Positions 1-6,480 of a DNA stretch of 14,674 nucleotides are shown here, in pieces. The notes under the pieces were generated by a model. That model was given only the letters and a program-made list of their open reading frames with translations, did not search any database and was not told the DNA's origin. The stretch lies in the NCBI GenBank assembly GCA_018648945.1, contig JABGQJ010000122.1, positions 1-14,674 on the forward strand. Reading direction: 5' to 3'. The position numbers and the translations under genes are program-made. Every line of letters begins with the position of its first letter. The stretch's first letter is position 1. This DNA is from Victivallales bacterium (GTDB lineage: Bacteria > Verrucomicrobiota > Lentisphaeria > Oligosphaerales > Lenti-02).

Positions 1-265
1 CTTGCACCATCCGGATACCGACAAGCACGGGTTTCAGTACCTGGACTTCCTGTTCGCTGGTCCCGACCTGATCGCGGTCTGTCGGACCGCCTGGCCGGAC
101 GGGGCAGGCGGCCCGAAGCGCCAGCACGACGCCAACTACCTTACCTTTCACCGCTGGCGGGACTTCCGGAAGTTGACGCTGAACGATTCCTGCCTAGCAG
201 CGCGGGGGCGACTGAGCAAGACATTGGCGAAGCTGCGGCAACAGAGCGCGCAATCTGATCCCTGA
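1..265 (+). CDS. Sialidase-like (BNR/Asp-box family) protein, C-terminal fragment
   Basis: This is the last 87 or so codons of a gene that enters from the left edge; the reading frame is open from base 2 to the TGA at 263-265, so the TTG at base 2 is not a start. The visible part contains the block [20 protein letters not shown] followed by a Gly-rich stretch and [15 protein letters not shown]. That series (YxDxxFxGxDxIAxxRTA, then [10 protein letters not shown]) is, from memory, the usual end of the six-bladed sialidase-like proteins that are abundant in PVC bacteria. Such proteins are normally exported and act on, or bind, terminal sugars; the catalytic half lies outside the window, so activity cannot be judged. 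It is the only + strand gene here and converges on the sulfatase 148 bases away. The final 27 residues are basic and unrecognised. Confidence 0.72.
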   Translation, partial: LHHPDTDKHGFQYLDFLFAGPDLIAVCRTAWPDGAGGPKRQHDANYLTFHRWRDFRKLTLNDSCLAARGRLSKTLAKLRQQSAQSDP

Positions 266-266
266 C

Positions 267-281
267 GCCCTGGTCAAGGGC
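267..281 (+). terminator. Weak hairpin just after the sialidase-like stop codon
   Basis: GCCCT and AGGGC form a 5-bp stem around a 5-base loop, one base after the TGA at 263-265. No T-run follows, so it does not fit an intrinsic terminator well. A second short stem (GCCGG at 310-314 with CCGGC at 322-326) lies in the same convergent gap and could serve either strand. Only its position between converging genes suggests transcription ends here. Confidence 0.2.
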
Positions 282-413
282 GGCGACGGCTTGGCCAGAG
301 AAGCATTGAGCCGGCCGCAATCCGGCGGGCATGACACCAATCTCCCTGCCCCCATTCTCCCTCGTCCTTACATGGTGGCCCGATCTGCTTCCCAGAGAGC
401 TGCGCCTTGTTGG

Positions 414-2264
414 TTACTTGGGACGTTCCTGGTCGATGACGATCGTGCGCTTGCGTCCGTCGTCGTATTCGAGCTGGAAGGTGAGTTTGCCGGGGTTTGG
501 GAAAGAGATCTCGTTGCCGGCCTTGCCGTTGATGGTGAGGCCCTTCAGGTCCCGGTCGTTGAAGCCCCAGCGCACGTTAGGATTGGGGTAGAGGAAGGTG
601 TAGGTGTCGGTCTTGGGGCTGTAGCGGGGGACGAGGGCGAACGACGGCCCCTTGTTGTGGTAGAGGCCCACGGGGAGTTCGGGCAGGAACTCCGCCCCTC
701 GCCCCGGCTTGCCCTTCGCGGCGGTCTGACGGTCCCGGATGCCCTGCTGCGCGGCCCCAGCCACCCCGCCGCCGCCGGGCACTGGCTTGCCGCCACCCTT
801 GCTGCGGCCTTTCCTCCCCGTTGGCTTGATCGGTGCCACATTGTCCTTGGGCAACCACTTCCGGTGCTCCTCGATGACCTGCTTGTACTTCGGGTCTCCG
901 GCTAGATTGGTCGCTTCCCATTCATCCATGGAATGGTCGTAAAGTTCCTCGGAGCCATCGTGGTAGCGGATGTACCGCCAGCGTTCGGAACGGATGCCGT
1001 GCTGGTCCCGCAAGCGCGTGGTGATGGCGGGGTAGGGCCATGGTGCCGCCGCGTCTGTGAGCAGGGGGACGATGCTGCGGCCGTCGAGATCGCTCTTCTT
1101 GGGCAGGCCGCAGAGTTCGATCAGCGTAGGGTAGAAGCACATGTAGTCGATGGGCCGCCGACAGCGGGCTCCGGGCTTGGTCATGCCGGGCACGTGCCAG
1201 TAGAGCGGGGCGCGCGTGGCTTCCTCCCAGAGCGTCATCTTGCGGTAGTGGAGCTTCTCGCCCAAATGCCAGCCATGGTCTCCCCAGAGGAAGACGATGG
1301 TGTTGTCGCGGTATGGACTTGCGGCGAGACCCTCGAGGACCGCGCCGATACACTCATCCGCGTAGTTGATGCAGGCCAGGTAGGCCCGAGTGGCCTCGGT
1401 AAGTAGGCCGTGCTTCTTCAGTTTCTGGTAGTCGCTCCTCGCATTGAGCCCGCCGGAGATGCTCTTGCCTGCATCCGGGATGTCGTCCAAGTCGTGTTCG
1501 TCGATCCGGGTGTTCCGGATCGTGTCCGGCGGGAAGCGGTCGAAGTTCCTCCGCGGGGCAAACCAGGGCATATGCGGACGGAAAAGGCCGCACGCCAGGA
1601 AGAAGGGGCGGTCGTGTTCACGATTGAGCTCGCCCACTGCCCACTCGGCGTTCTGGTAGTCGGACGTCTCCTCCAGCGGGATGTCCAGCCCTCCCCAGTC
1701 CATGTTGTTCAGGCCCCCCGGGATCTTCGGCAACCCGTTATTGAGCTTGTCCTTCGTGGCCCCGGGGTGCCGTCCCATGCCATCGCCGGTCAGCCGGTTG
1801 TGCTTCTCCCACGACCCCTCGTCGCCCCAGACTCCCTGCGGGTGATGGAAGATCTTCCCCTTTGCTGCGGTGTAGTAGCCATGGGCATGGAAGTACTGTG
1901 GAATCGTCTGGATGTCTTTCAGCACGGGCGACGTCCGGAAGAGATGGTTGTTGCCGTAGACGCCAGAACGTCCCGGGCGGTATCCCGTCATCAACGCACT
2001 CCGGGACGGGTTGCAGACGGGAGCAGCGCAGTAGGCATTCTCGAAGACCATCGCTTCCCGGGCAAAGGCATTCAGGTTTGGCGTGGTCGTCTGCGGGTGG
2101 CCGGCCAGCGGCCCGATCCAGTCGTTCAGATCGTCCACTGCGATCATCAGGATATTCGGGGCTTCCCCTTGCTTGAGAGCTTGGCCGGGGGCCCCATGAA
2201 GGGTCGATCCCAAGGCCATGGCGAGAGAAGAGCCAACGAATTCACGACGGGATATGCGTGCCAT
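414..2264 (-). CDS. Tat-exported type I sulfatase, iduronate-2-sulfatase-like, with C-terminal extension
   Basis: This 616-residue formylglycine sulfatase would hydrolyse sulfate esters on a glycan outside the cytoplasm. Residues 4-24 form a Tat signal (SRREFVGSS followed by a small hydrophobic stretch). The core runs from about 35 to 475: D44-D45 are metal ligands, C84 in CNPSR is the cysteine converted to formylglycine, followed by the usual LMTGYRPGRSGVY. K136 and H140, H231 in FRPHMPW, and D329-H330 with K337 in WGDHGWHLGEK complete the active-site set. The layout best matches the iduronate-2-sulfatase branch. The family usually ends near the EEHRKWLP segment at 465-472; here a Gly/Lys-rich linker (about 480-523) and a further domain of about 90 residues follow. 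The start is ATG with AGGGGG five bases upstream. It lies 12 bases after the GH5-like gene, so it is probably the last gene of that operon. The exact substrate is unknown. Confidence 0.93.
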   Translation of the reverse strand: MARISRREFVGSSLAMALGSTLHGAPGQALKQGEAPNILMIAVDDLNDWIGPLAGHPQTTTPNLNAFAREAMVFENAYCAAPVCNPSRSALMTGYRPGRSGVYGNNHLFRTSPVLKDIQTIPQYFHAHGYYTAAKGKIFHHPQGVWGDEGSWEKHNRLTGDGMGRHPGATKDKLNNGLPKIPGGLNNMDWGGLDIPLEETSDYQNAEWAVGELNREHDRPFFLACGLFRPHMPWFAPRRNFDRFPPDTIRNTRIDEHDLDDIPDAGKSISGGLNARSDYQKLKKHGLLTEATRAYLACINYADECIGAVLEGLAASPYRDNTIVFLWGDHGWHLGEKLHYRKMTLWEEATRAPLYWHVPGMTKPGARCRRPIDYMCFYPTLIELCGLPKKSDLDGRSIVPLLTDAAAPWPYPAITTRLRDQHGIRSERWRYIRYHDGSEELYDHSMDEWEATNLAGDPKYKQVIEEHRKWLPKDNVAPIKPTGRKGRSKGGGKPVPGGGGVAGAAQQGIRDRQTAAKGKPGRGAEFLPELPVGLYHNKGPSFALVPRYSPKTDTYTFLYPNPNVRWGFNDRDLKGLTINGKAGNEISFPNPGKLTFQLEYDDGRKRTIVIDQERPK

Positions 2265-2269
2265 AGCGG

Positions 2270-2275
2270 CCCCCT
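2270..2275 (-). promoter_or_regulatory. Ribosome binding site of the sulfatase
   Basis: AGGGGG on the - strand lies five bases before the sulfatase ATG and directly after the TGA (2277-2279) of the GH5-like gene. The closeness suggests that translation of the two genes is coupled. Confidence 0.55.
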
Positions 2276-2276
2276 G

Positions 2277-3623
2277 TCACTTGGCTTCGGTGGCCCCGAG
2301 TTTCTGTTTCAGGCGCCGGTTTGCCTCGACAAAGCACGTGAGCAGCTCGGGATTGCGTTCGCGCGTGAGGTCGAAGCGCTGGGGATTGTTCTGATCCACC
2401 GGTCGATCGGACTGGTAGCACCACCAGTAGGAGAGCGGGATCCCGGCGTCGATCACGCGATTGAGCGTCTTCTCGACCCAGGGCTTGGCGGCGGTGGCGT
2501 CCGAGTAGCTCTCGAAGTAGTCGGGGGTCTCTTCCCAGACCTTCTTCTTCTTGTCCTTGGCGGCAGCATGGAGGCCAAGCTCGCCGATCATCAGGGGCTT
2601 GCCGATGCGCGCGGCGATCGTCATGTAGCCTCGGTCATCGAGAATGGCTTTGCCCCCGACCCCGTCCGAAATGACGTAGCCTGGCCTGTGGTTCGGGTAC
2701 GAGTGGATGTCGATCACATCGACCGCAGTGTCCGCGTAGAGGAGGGCGAAGCACTTGGACTGCTCCTCGAACGTGTCTTTGTCCCAACTGCGGCGTTGGT
2801 ACAGGCTCCATTGGCTCTCCCGCATGTTCGAGCCGCCGCTGTTGACAAGCCGCAGCGGATCGGCGGTCTTGATGCGCTTGGCCACGTCGTCGAAGAACCC
2901 GGCCACATTCTTGAGCGTGGGCATCCGCTGGCCCTTGAAGACGCGGTCATCGTCGCCAATGTCGGCCGACAGCGTCAGCTCATTGGAGATCTCCCACATG
3001 AGGACGGCTTGGCGGTGTCTGTAGCGGGCAACGGTCTCGTCGATGTACCGGTAGAGGAGTTTGCGACCGCGCGCCTCCGGGTTCGAGAACAGCTCCCGTT
3101 TCTGTTCCTCGCCGTGGACCCAGCCCTTGCCTGGTACCAGCTTCGTGTCGGTGAACGTGCCTGCGGCCAGGGACCAGACGACGCGGATGTCATGCCGGTC
3201 GCAGAGATCGAGGGCCTTGTCGAGGGCGGCATAGAGGTGCTTCCGCTTCTCGGGATCGGCGTAGGACTCGGGTCCGGCCGGCCCCCAGGGCAACGCGAAG
3301 ATGCGAATCGTGCGGAACCCCATCTCGTGCAGATCCCTCAAGGCTCTGTCCTGAGCCTGCACCAACGGGTTCGTCTCGTCGAGGGCGTTGCCTGCCTGCA
3401 GCTGGTCGTAGAGCTGCCACAGCAGGTCGAATTTGTTGAAGCTGATTTCGGCGAACGGACGGCCTTCCAGGTAGAAGCGCCCGTCGCGGACCGAAAGCAC
3501 GTCGTCCTTCGTCAGAGACATGGCTTGAACCCCCCGTTCCGTGATTCCGAGATGTCCGCAACTGGGCGTGAGAGTGGCCGTGACAATGGCCAGAGCCGCT
3601 GCTCGGGACAGGCTTGTTCGCAT
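2277..3623 (-). CDS. GH5-like (clan GH-A) glycoside hydrolase, exported
   Basis: This 448-residue protein is probably a retaining endo-glycosidase of the cellulase/mannanase type with a TIM barrel. Using the ATG at 3623, the N-terminus is a signal sequence (residues 1-22) ending in TPSCGH, where C22 could be lipidated, although the lipobox is poor (T-P-S-C). The barrel begins near residue 45 (DGRFYLEGRPF), with GFRTIRIFALPWGP at about 102-115. N214-E215 in MWEISNELT is the expected acid/base and E348 in LMIGELGL the expected nucleophile; the DIHSYPN segment (305-311) and a WW near 400 fit the sugar-binding cleft. The frame stays open upstream to 3677, but that would overlap the preceding gene, while the chosen ATG follows it by 28 bases and has AAAGGG upstream. 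It sits between the acetylesterase-like gene and the sulfatase. Family is assigned by the two glutamate motifs only; the substrate is not known, and a related GH-A family is possible. Confidence 0.82.
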   Translation of the reverse strand: MRTSLSRAAALAIVTATLTPSCGHLGITERGVQAMSLTKDDVLSVRDGRFYLEGRPFAEISFNKFDLLWQLYDQLQAGNALDETNPLVQAQDRALRDLHEMGFRTIRIFALPWGPAGPESYADPEKRKHLYAALDKALDLCDRHDIRVVWSLAAGTFTDTKLVPGKGWVHGEEQKRELFSNPEARGRKLLYRYIDETVARYRHRQAVLMWEISNELTLSADIGDDDRVFKGQRMPTLKNVAGFFDDVAKRIKTADPLRLVNSGGSNMRESQWSLYQRRSWDKDTFEEQSKCFALLYADTAVDVIDIHSYPNHRPGYVISDGVGGKAILDDRGYMTIAARIGKPLMIGELGLHAAAKDKKKKVWEETPDYFESYSDATAAKPWVEKTLNRVIDAGIPLSYWWCYQSDRPVDQNNPQRFDLTRERNPELLTCFVEANRRLKQKLGATEAK

Positions 3624-3632
3624 TCGTGGGTT

Positions 3633-3638
3633 CCCTTT
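3633..3638 (-). promoter_or_regulatory. Ribosome binding site deciding the GH5-like start
   Basis: AAAGGG on the - strand lies nine bases before the ATG at 3623. It supports this ATG over the in-frame ATG at 3677, which would lie inside the end of the acetylesterase-like gene. Confidence 0.5.
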
Positions 3639-3651
3639 GGCGTGGCAGGGG

Positions 3652-5298
3652 CTATCTCTGCTTCTGCAGCCGCTCAAGATAGGGCTTCAACGGAAGGTAA
3701 TGACCGACCTCAAAGCCGTCGGTGCGGAACGGCGAGGCAGGCAATCCCTCGCTGTTGAAGAGGTTGCAGTCCGGAAACGGCTCCCAAGCGTACCGTAAAG
3801 CCACGGGCTTGGGCACGCGAAGAGAGGCGACGCGGATCGTGCGCTTTCCCGTGACCTCGGCCGTTGCGGGCTGGAAGACTCTGTCGGCGCCGCAGACAGT
3901 GAACGTGCGTAGCGCGCCATTCCGGGCCGCCAGTCCCTCACCCACATGGCGGAACCGGAGATGCATGGCCCCGTCCCTGACCTCGTGCCGATCCAACACC
4001 GGGCCCGTGGGGGTAAGGTCTTCACCGTAGATCACGGTGCGCGCCAGACGGGCGAGCCGCTCGCCGACGGGACGTTTGTTCCTGGGGTGTATCTCCTTTC
4101 GTTCACCTTCGTCCATGAGCGTGACGAGTCCGCAGTTCGGCTGCTCCAAGGCCACGCGCAACTGCGCTTCCCGCACCAGGGGCCAGGAGTGCCAGGGATC
4201 AGCGTAGGAGTACCGCGGCAACTGCACGATGAAGAACGGCACATCGCCCTGCGCGAAGCCCGCGCGCCAGCTCTGCACTAGCGTCGTCAGTAGCATGTGG
4301 TACTTCTCGGCCAGCTTGATCTGAGTGTTTCCCTCGCCCTGGTACCAGACGATGCCACGCAGGGCAAAGGGCATGAGTGGCGCGACGCGACCGTTGTAGA
4401 GCGCATTGGGCCGGCGCGTATGTTTCGGGCCCATGGGCCCATTCTTGACGAAGTAGGACGGGCTTGGCGGCTTCTTGCCCACTGCCTTGGCTTCCGCCAC
4501 CTTCGCTTCGTGCCCCGCTCTCTCGCCTTCCCAACGCTTCTCTTCCCCGGGAAGTCTGGCGAGTGCCTCCTTGTACTTGTCCAGGCAGTAGCGGAAGTCG
4601 GGGTTGGCGTCCATTGCGGCGCGACTGACCCAGTTCTCGCCCCAGGTCGCCGCGATTGCAGTTTGCATCAGGCCTATGGGAACATTGTGGACCGCGTGCA
4701 GGGACTCGGCAAAGAAGAACCCGACGCCAGAGAACCGGCCCGCGTTCTCCGGCGCACATACCTGCCATTTGGCTCCTCGGCTGACGTCGGCGGCTGGTTT
4801 GCTCGTACACTGCCAGCCGGGGTCGAGATGCCGCAGCCACGGGTAGTCTGCACGCTTGGTGGCCTCGTCACCGCCGGTCGAGCTCGATAGCCACCAGGTC
4901 ATGTTCGATTGACCGGCAAGGAGGAACACGTCCCCGACGAGAACATCGGTGATGCGCAGTTGCTGTTGGGCCGCGCGCGCTTCCGCCACGAGGGTTCGTG
5001 ACTCGGCAGAGGCCGGCATGGGATCAAGCCTCAGTTGCCACTTCCCCGCCGCATCGGCCACCGCGCTCTTGCTCTGGCCAGCGAACCGGACGGTCACCCG
5101 TTCCCCTGGTATCGCCCAACCCCAGACTGGCGCGGGCTTCTGGCGCTGGAGAACCATGTGGTCGGCGAACACACCGGAGAGCTTGAGATCGGCGCCGTGG
5201 AGCATGGGAAACGAGACGAACAGAGCGGCGGCAATGAGGGTGAGAGCGTGTTTGCGCCACTCGCGCCCCCAGTCGGGCAGGGAAAGCCGTGTGCTCAT
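3652..5298 (-). CDS. Sialate O-acetylesterase-like SGNH hydrolase, exported
   Basis: This 548-residue protein would remove O-acetyl groups from sugars outside the cytoplasm. A signal peptide occupies residues 1-35 (basic start, hydrophobic LTLIAAALFVSF, cleavage near HGA). The opening LKLSGVFADHMVLQRQKPAPVWGW is the standard N-terminal beta-sandwich start of this family. S131 in LAGQSNM is the nucleophile, GIVWYQGEGN at 315-324 carries the oxyanion/loop block, and D396 with H404 in the KEIHPRNK segment completes the active site. The charged stretch with GKKPPSP at about 244-285 is an insertion often seen in PVC members, as I recall. The start is the ATG at 5298; the frame extends to a TTG at 5394, but that would put 32 non-signal residues before the signal peptide. 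It is the first gene of the tight run with the GH5-like gene and the sulfatase. Xylan or pectin acetyl groups are as likely a target as sialic acid. Confidence 0.9.
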   Translation of the reverse strand: MSTRLSLPDWGREWRKHALTLIAAALFVSFPMLHGADLKLSGVFADHMVLQRQKPAPVWGWAIPGERVTVRFAGQSKSAVADAAGKWQLRLDPMPASAESRTLVAEARAAQQQLRITDVLVGDVFLLAGQSNMTWWLSSSTGGDEATKRADYPWLRHLDPGWQCTSKPAADVSRGAKWQVCAPENAGRFSGVGFFFAESLHAVHNVPIGLMQTAIAATWGENWVSRAAMDANPDFRYCLDKYKEALARLPGEEKRWEGERAGHEAKVAEAKAVGKKPPSPSYFVKNGPMGPKHTRRPNALYNGRVAPLMPFALRGIVWYQGEGNTQIKLAEKYHMLLTTLVQSWRAGFAQGDVPFFIVQLPRYSYADPWHSWPLVREAQLRVALEQPNCGLVTLMDEGERKEIHPRNKRPVGERLARLARTVIYGEDLTPTGPVLDRHEVRDGAMHLRFRHVGEGLAARNGALRTFTVCGADRVFQPATAEVTGKRTIRVASLRVPKPVALRYAWEPFPDCNLFNSEGLPASPFRTDGFEVGHYLPLKPYLERLQKQR

Positions 5299-5380
5299 TA
5301 GTCCACGATCCTGGGTCTGTTCGTTGCCCCTGGGCCAGAAGAACGCTTCCGCGAATTCCCGACGATACCTCTGGAACGAG

Positions 5381-5401
5381 CCTTGGTCAACCAACCCAAG
5401 G
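5381..5401. promoter_or_regulatory. Inverted repeat upstream of the acetylesterase operon
   Basis: CCTTGG (5381-5386) and CCAAGG (5396-5401) form a perfect 6-bp inverted repeat spaced by nine bases, about 83 bases upstream of the acetylesterase-like ATG. No T-run follows on either strand, so it is not a typical terminator. Its place in the 282-base gap before the three-gene run would fit an operator, but no sigma-70-like promoter could be placed with confidence. Such short repeats also arise by chance. Confidence 0.2.
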
Positions 5402-5580
5402 GCATGTCCTGTCTTTCCCGAGTGGCCCCGAGAAGATCCCTGCCCAGCACCCCTGCTGTGTCCGCAGCGTGCCCTGTGGCGGGAGTTCCTGCGGTCGGGA
5501 CGGCCAGCCCGTTCTCCTGGAATCGCAGGTCTGGTTGTGCGGGACCGCCCAATTCGCGAGGAAGGGGCGATCCGCCTGCC

Positions 5581-6411
5581 TTACTTCTGCGTTGCCGGCA
5601 ACGGGCGGATCCAGATATTGCGGTACAGCACTGGGTTGCCGTGGTCCTGAAGGCTGATGGGGCCCTTCGGGCCATGGGGCCGGTACGTGGCCATCTTCTT
5701 GTGGGAGGTGCGGCCCATGAGAGCCACATGGCTGTGGACCAGCACGCCGTTGTGCAGCAAGGTCACATACGCGGGGGTCACGAGCTTTCTGTCCTTGAAG
5801 ACGGGCGCAGTGAAGATGATGTCGTAGGTCTGCCACTCGCCGGGAGGGCGGCAGACATTGACCTGTGGGGGCGTCTGGCCGTAGAGGGCGGCGGTCTGGC
5901 CGTCGGCGTAGGTCTTGTTGTTGTAGGAATCCAGCACCTGGATTTCGTAGCAGCCCATCAGGAACACGCCGCTGTTGCCGCGGCCCTGCGAAGCGCCCTT
6001 GGGCGGGTTGGGTGCCGCCCACTCCACGTGCAGCTGGCAACTGCCGAACTGCTCCTTGGTGCGGATTGCGCCGGCCTTCTTCACCGCTTCCATGTGCCCA
6101 TCCACGATCTTCCACGTCACGGGCCCCTTGGAGCCGACCCACTGGGAGTAGTCCGTGCCGTCGAAAAGCACCACGGCATCGGCGGGTGCCGAGCTGTTGG
6201 TGGTACCCGGTGCCACGATTTTCGGATGGGGACGACGGTTGTCGTGCACGCGCCATTCGGTGCCGGGGATCAAGGGTGTGTTGTCGTAGCCAGGGCCAAC
6301 CACGGGACGAGGGTCGACCGGCTTCGCTTCGGGCTTCGCGGGTTCCTGCCCGAAGGCCATGCAGAAAGGGATCACCAGACAGAAAGCAAGCCACAGGTTC
6401 GTCTTCTTCAT
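5581..6411 (-). CDS. DUF1080 / 3-keto-disaccharide hydrolase family protein, exported
   Basis: This 276-residue protein belongs to the concanavalin-like DUF1080 fold (Pfam PF06439), whose characterised members cleave glycosides whose sugar has been oxidised at C3. A signal peptide covers residues 1-21 (KKTNLWLAFCLVIPFCMAFG). Typical family blocks follow: VVLFDGTDYSQWVG (about 80-93), WKIVDGHMEA, GNSGVFLMGCYEIQVLDSY in the middle, ALYGQTPPQVN, PPGEWQTYDIIF, and near the end GPISLQDHGNPVLYRNIWIRPL. Length is normal for the single-domain form. The start ATG has GGAAGG nine bases upstream. It follows metG by 69 bases and precedes the acetylesterase-like gene by 282 bases, so it may be transcribed apart from both. 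Many PVC genomes place such genes near Gfo/Idh/MocA oxidoreductases that make the 3-keto sugar; none is in this window. Activity of this protein on 3-keto sugars is inferred from the family name. Confidence 0.9.
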   Translation of the reverse strand: MKKTNLWLAFCLVIPFCMAFGQEPAKPEAKPVDPRPVVGPGYDNTPLIPGTEWRVHDNRRPHPKIVAPGTTNSSAPADAVVLFDGTDYSQWVGSKGPVTWKIVDGHMEAVKKAGAIRTKEQFGSCQLHVEWAAPNPPKGASQGRGNSGVFLMGCYEIQVLDSYNNKTYADGQTAALYGQTPPQVNVCRPPGEWQTYDIIFTAPVFKDRKLVTPAYVTLLHNGVLVHSHVALMGRTSHKKMATYRPHGPKGPISLQDHGNPVLYRNIWIRPLPATQK

Positions 6412-6420
6412 GCGCGCAAC

Positions 6421-6426
6421 CCTTCC
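6421..6426 (-). promoter_or_regulatory. Ribosome binding site of the DUF1080 gene
   Basis: GGAAGG on the - strand lies nine bases before the ATG at 6411, in the gap after metG. It supports this ATG, which is directly followed by a signal peptide. Confidence 0.5.
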
Positions 6427-6440
6427 GTAAGAGGATTCGG

Positions 6441-6474
6441 CGAGCGGAGCAGCGCTGGGGCGCCGCCCCGCTCG
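6441..6474 (-). terminator. GC-rich stem-loop after metG
   Basis: CGAGCGG (6441-6447) and CCGCTCG (6468-6474) make a perfect 7-bp stem. Inside the loop, GGGGC (6457-6461) and GCCCC (6465-6469) form a competing 5-bp hairpin. The element starts seven bases after the metG stop on the - strand. No run of T follows, so it would be a weak intrinsic terminator at best; it could instead be a transcript-stabilising structure between metG and the DUF1080 gene. Confidence 0.35.
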
Positions 6475-6480
6475 ATCAGT

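Noticed and set aside
1410..3758. Open + strand frame of 782 codons
   Set aside because: It lies antisense to the sulfatase and the GH5-like gene, which have full catalytic motifs. The translation shows no recognisable domain and has the Val/Arg/Gly bias expected of a shadow frame in GC-rich DNA.
5299..5394. N-terminal extension of the acetylesterase-like protein from a TTG
   Set aside because: It would bury the signal peptide 32 residues inside the protein and needs a rarer start codon; the ATG at 5298 gives a normal exported protein.
5387..6394. Open - strand frame of 335 codons overlapping the DUF1080 gene
   Set aside because: It overlaps the well-supported DUF1080 gene in another frame and has no family motifs; the sequence is Arg/Pro/Gly-rich.
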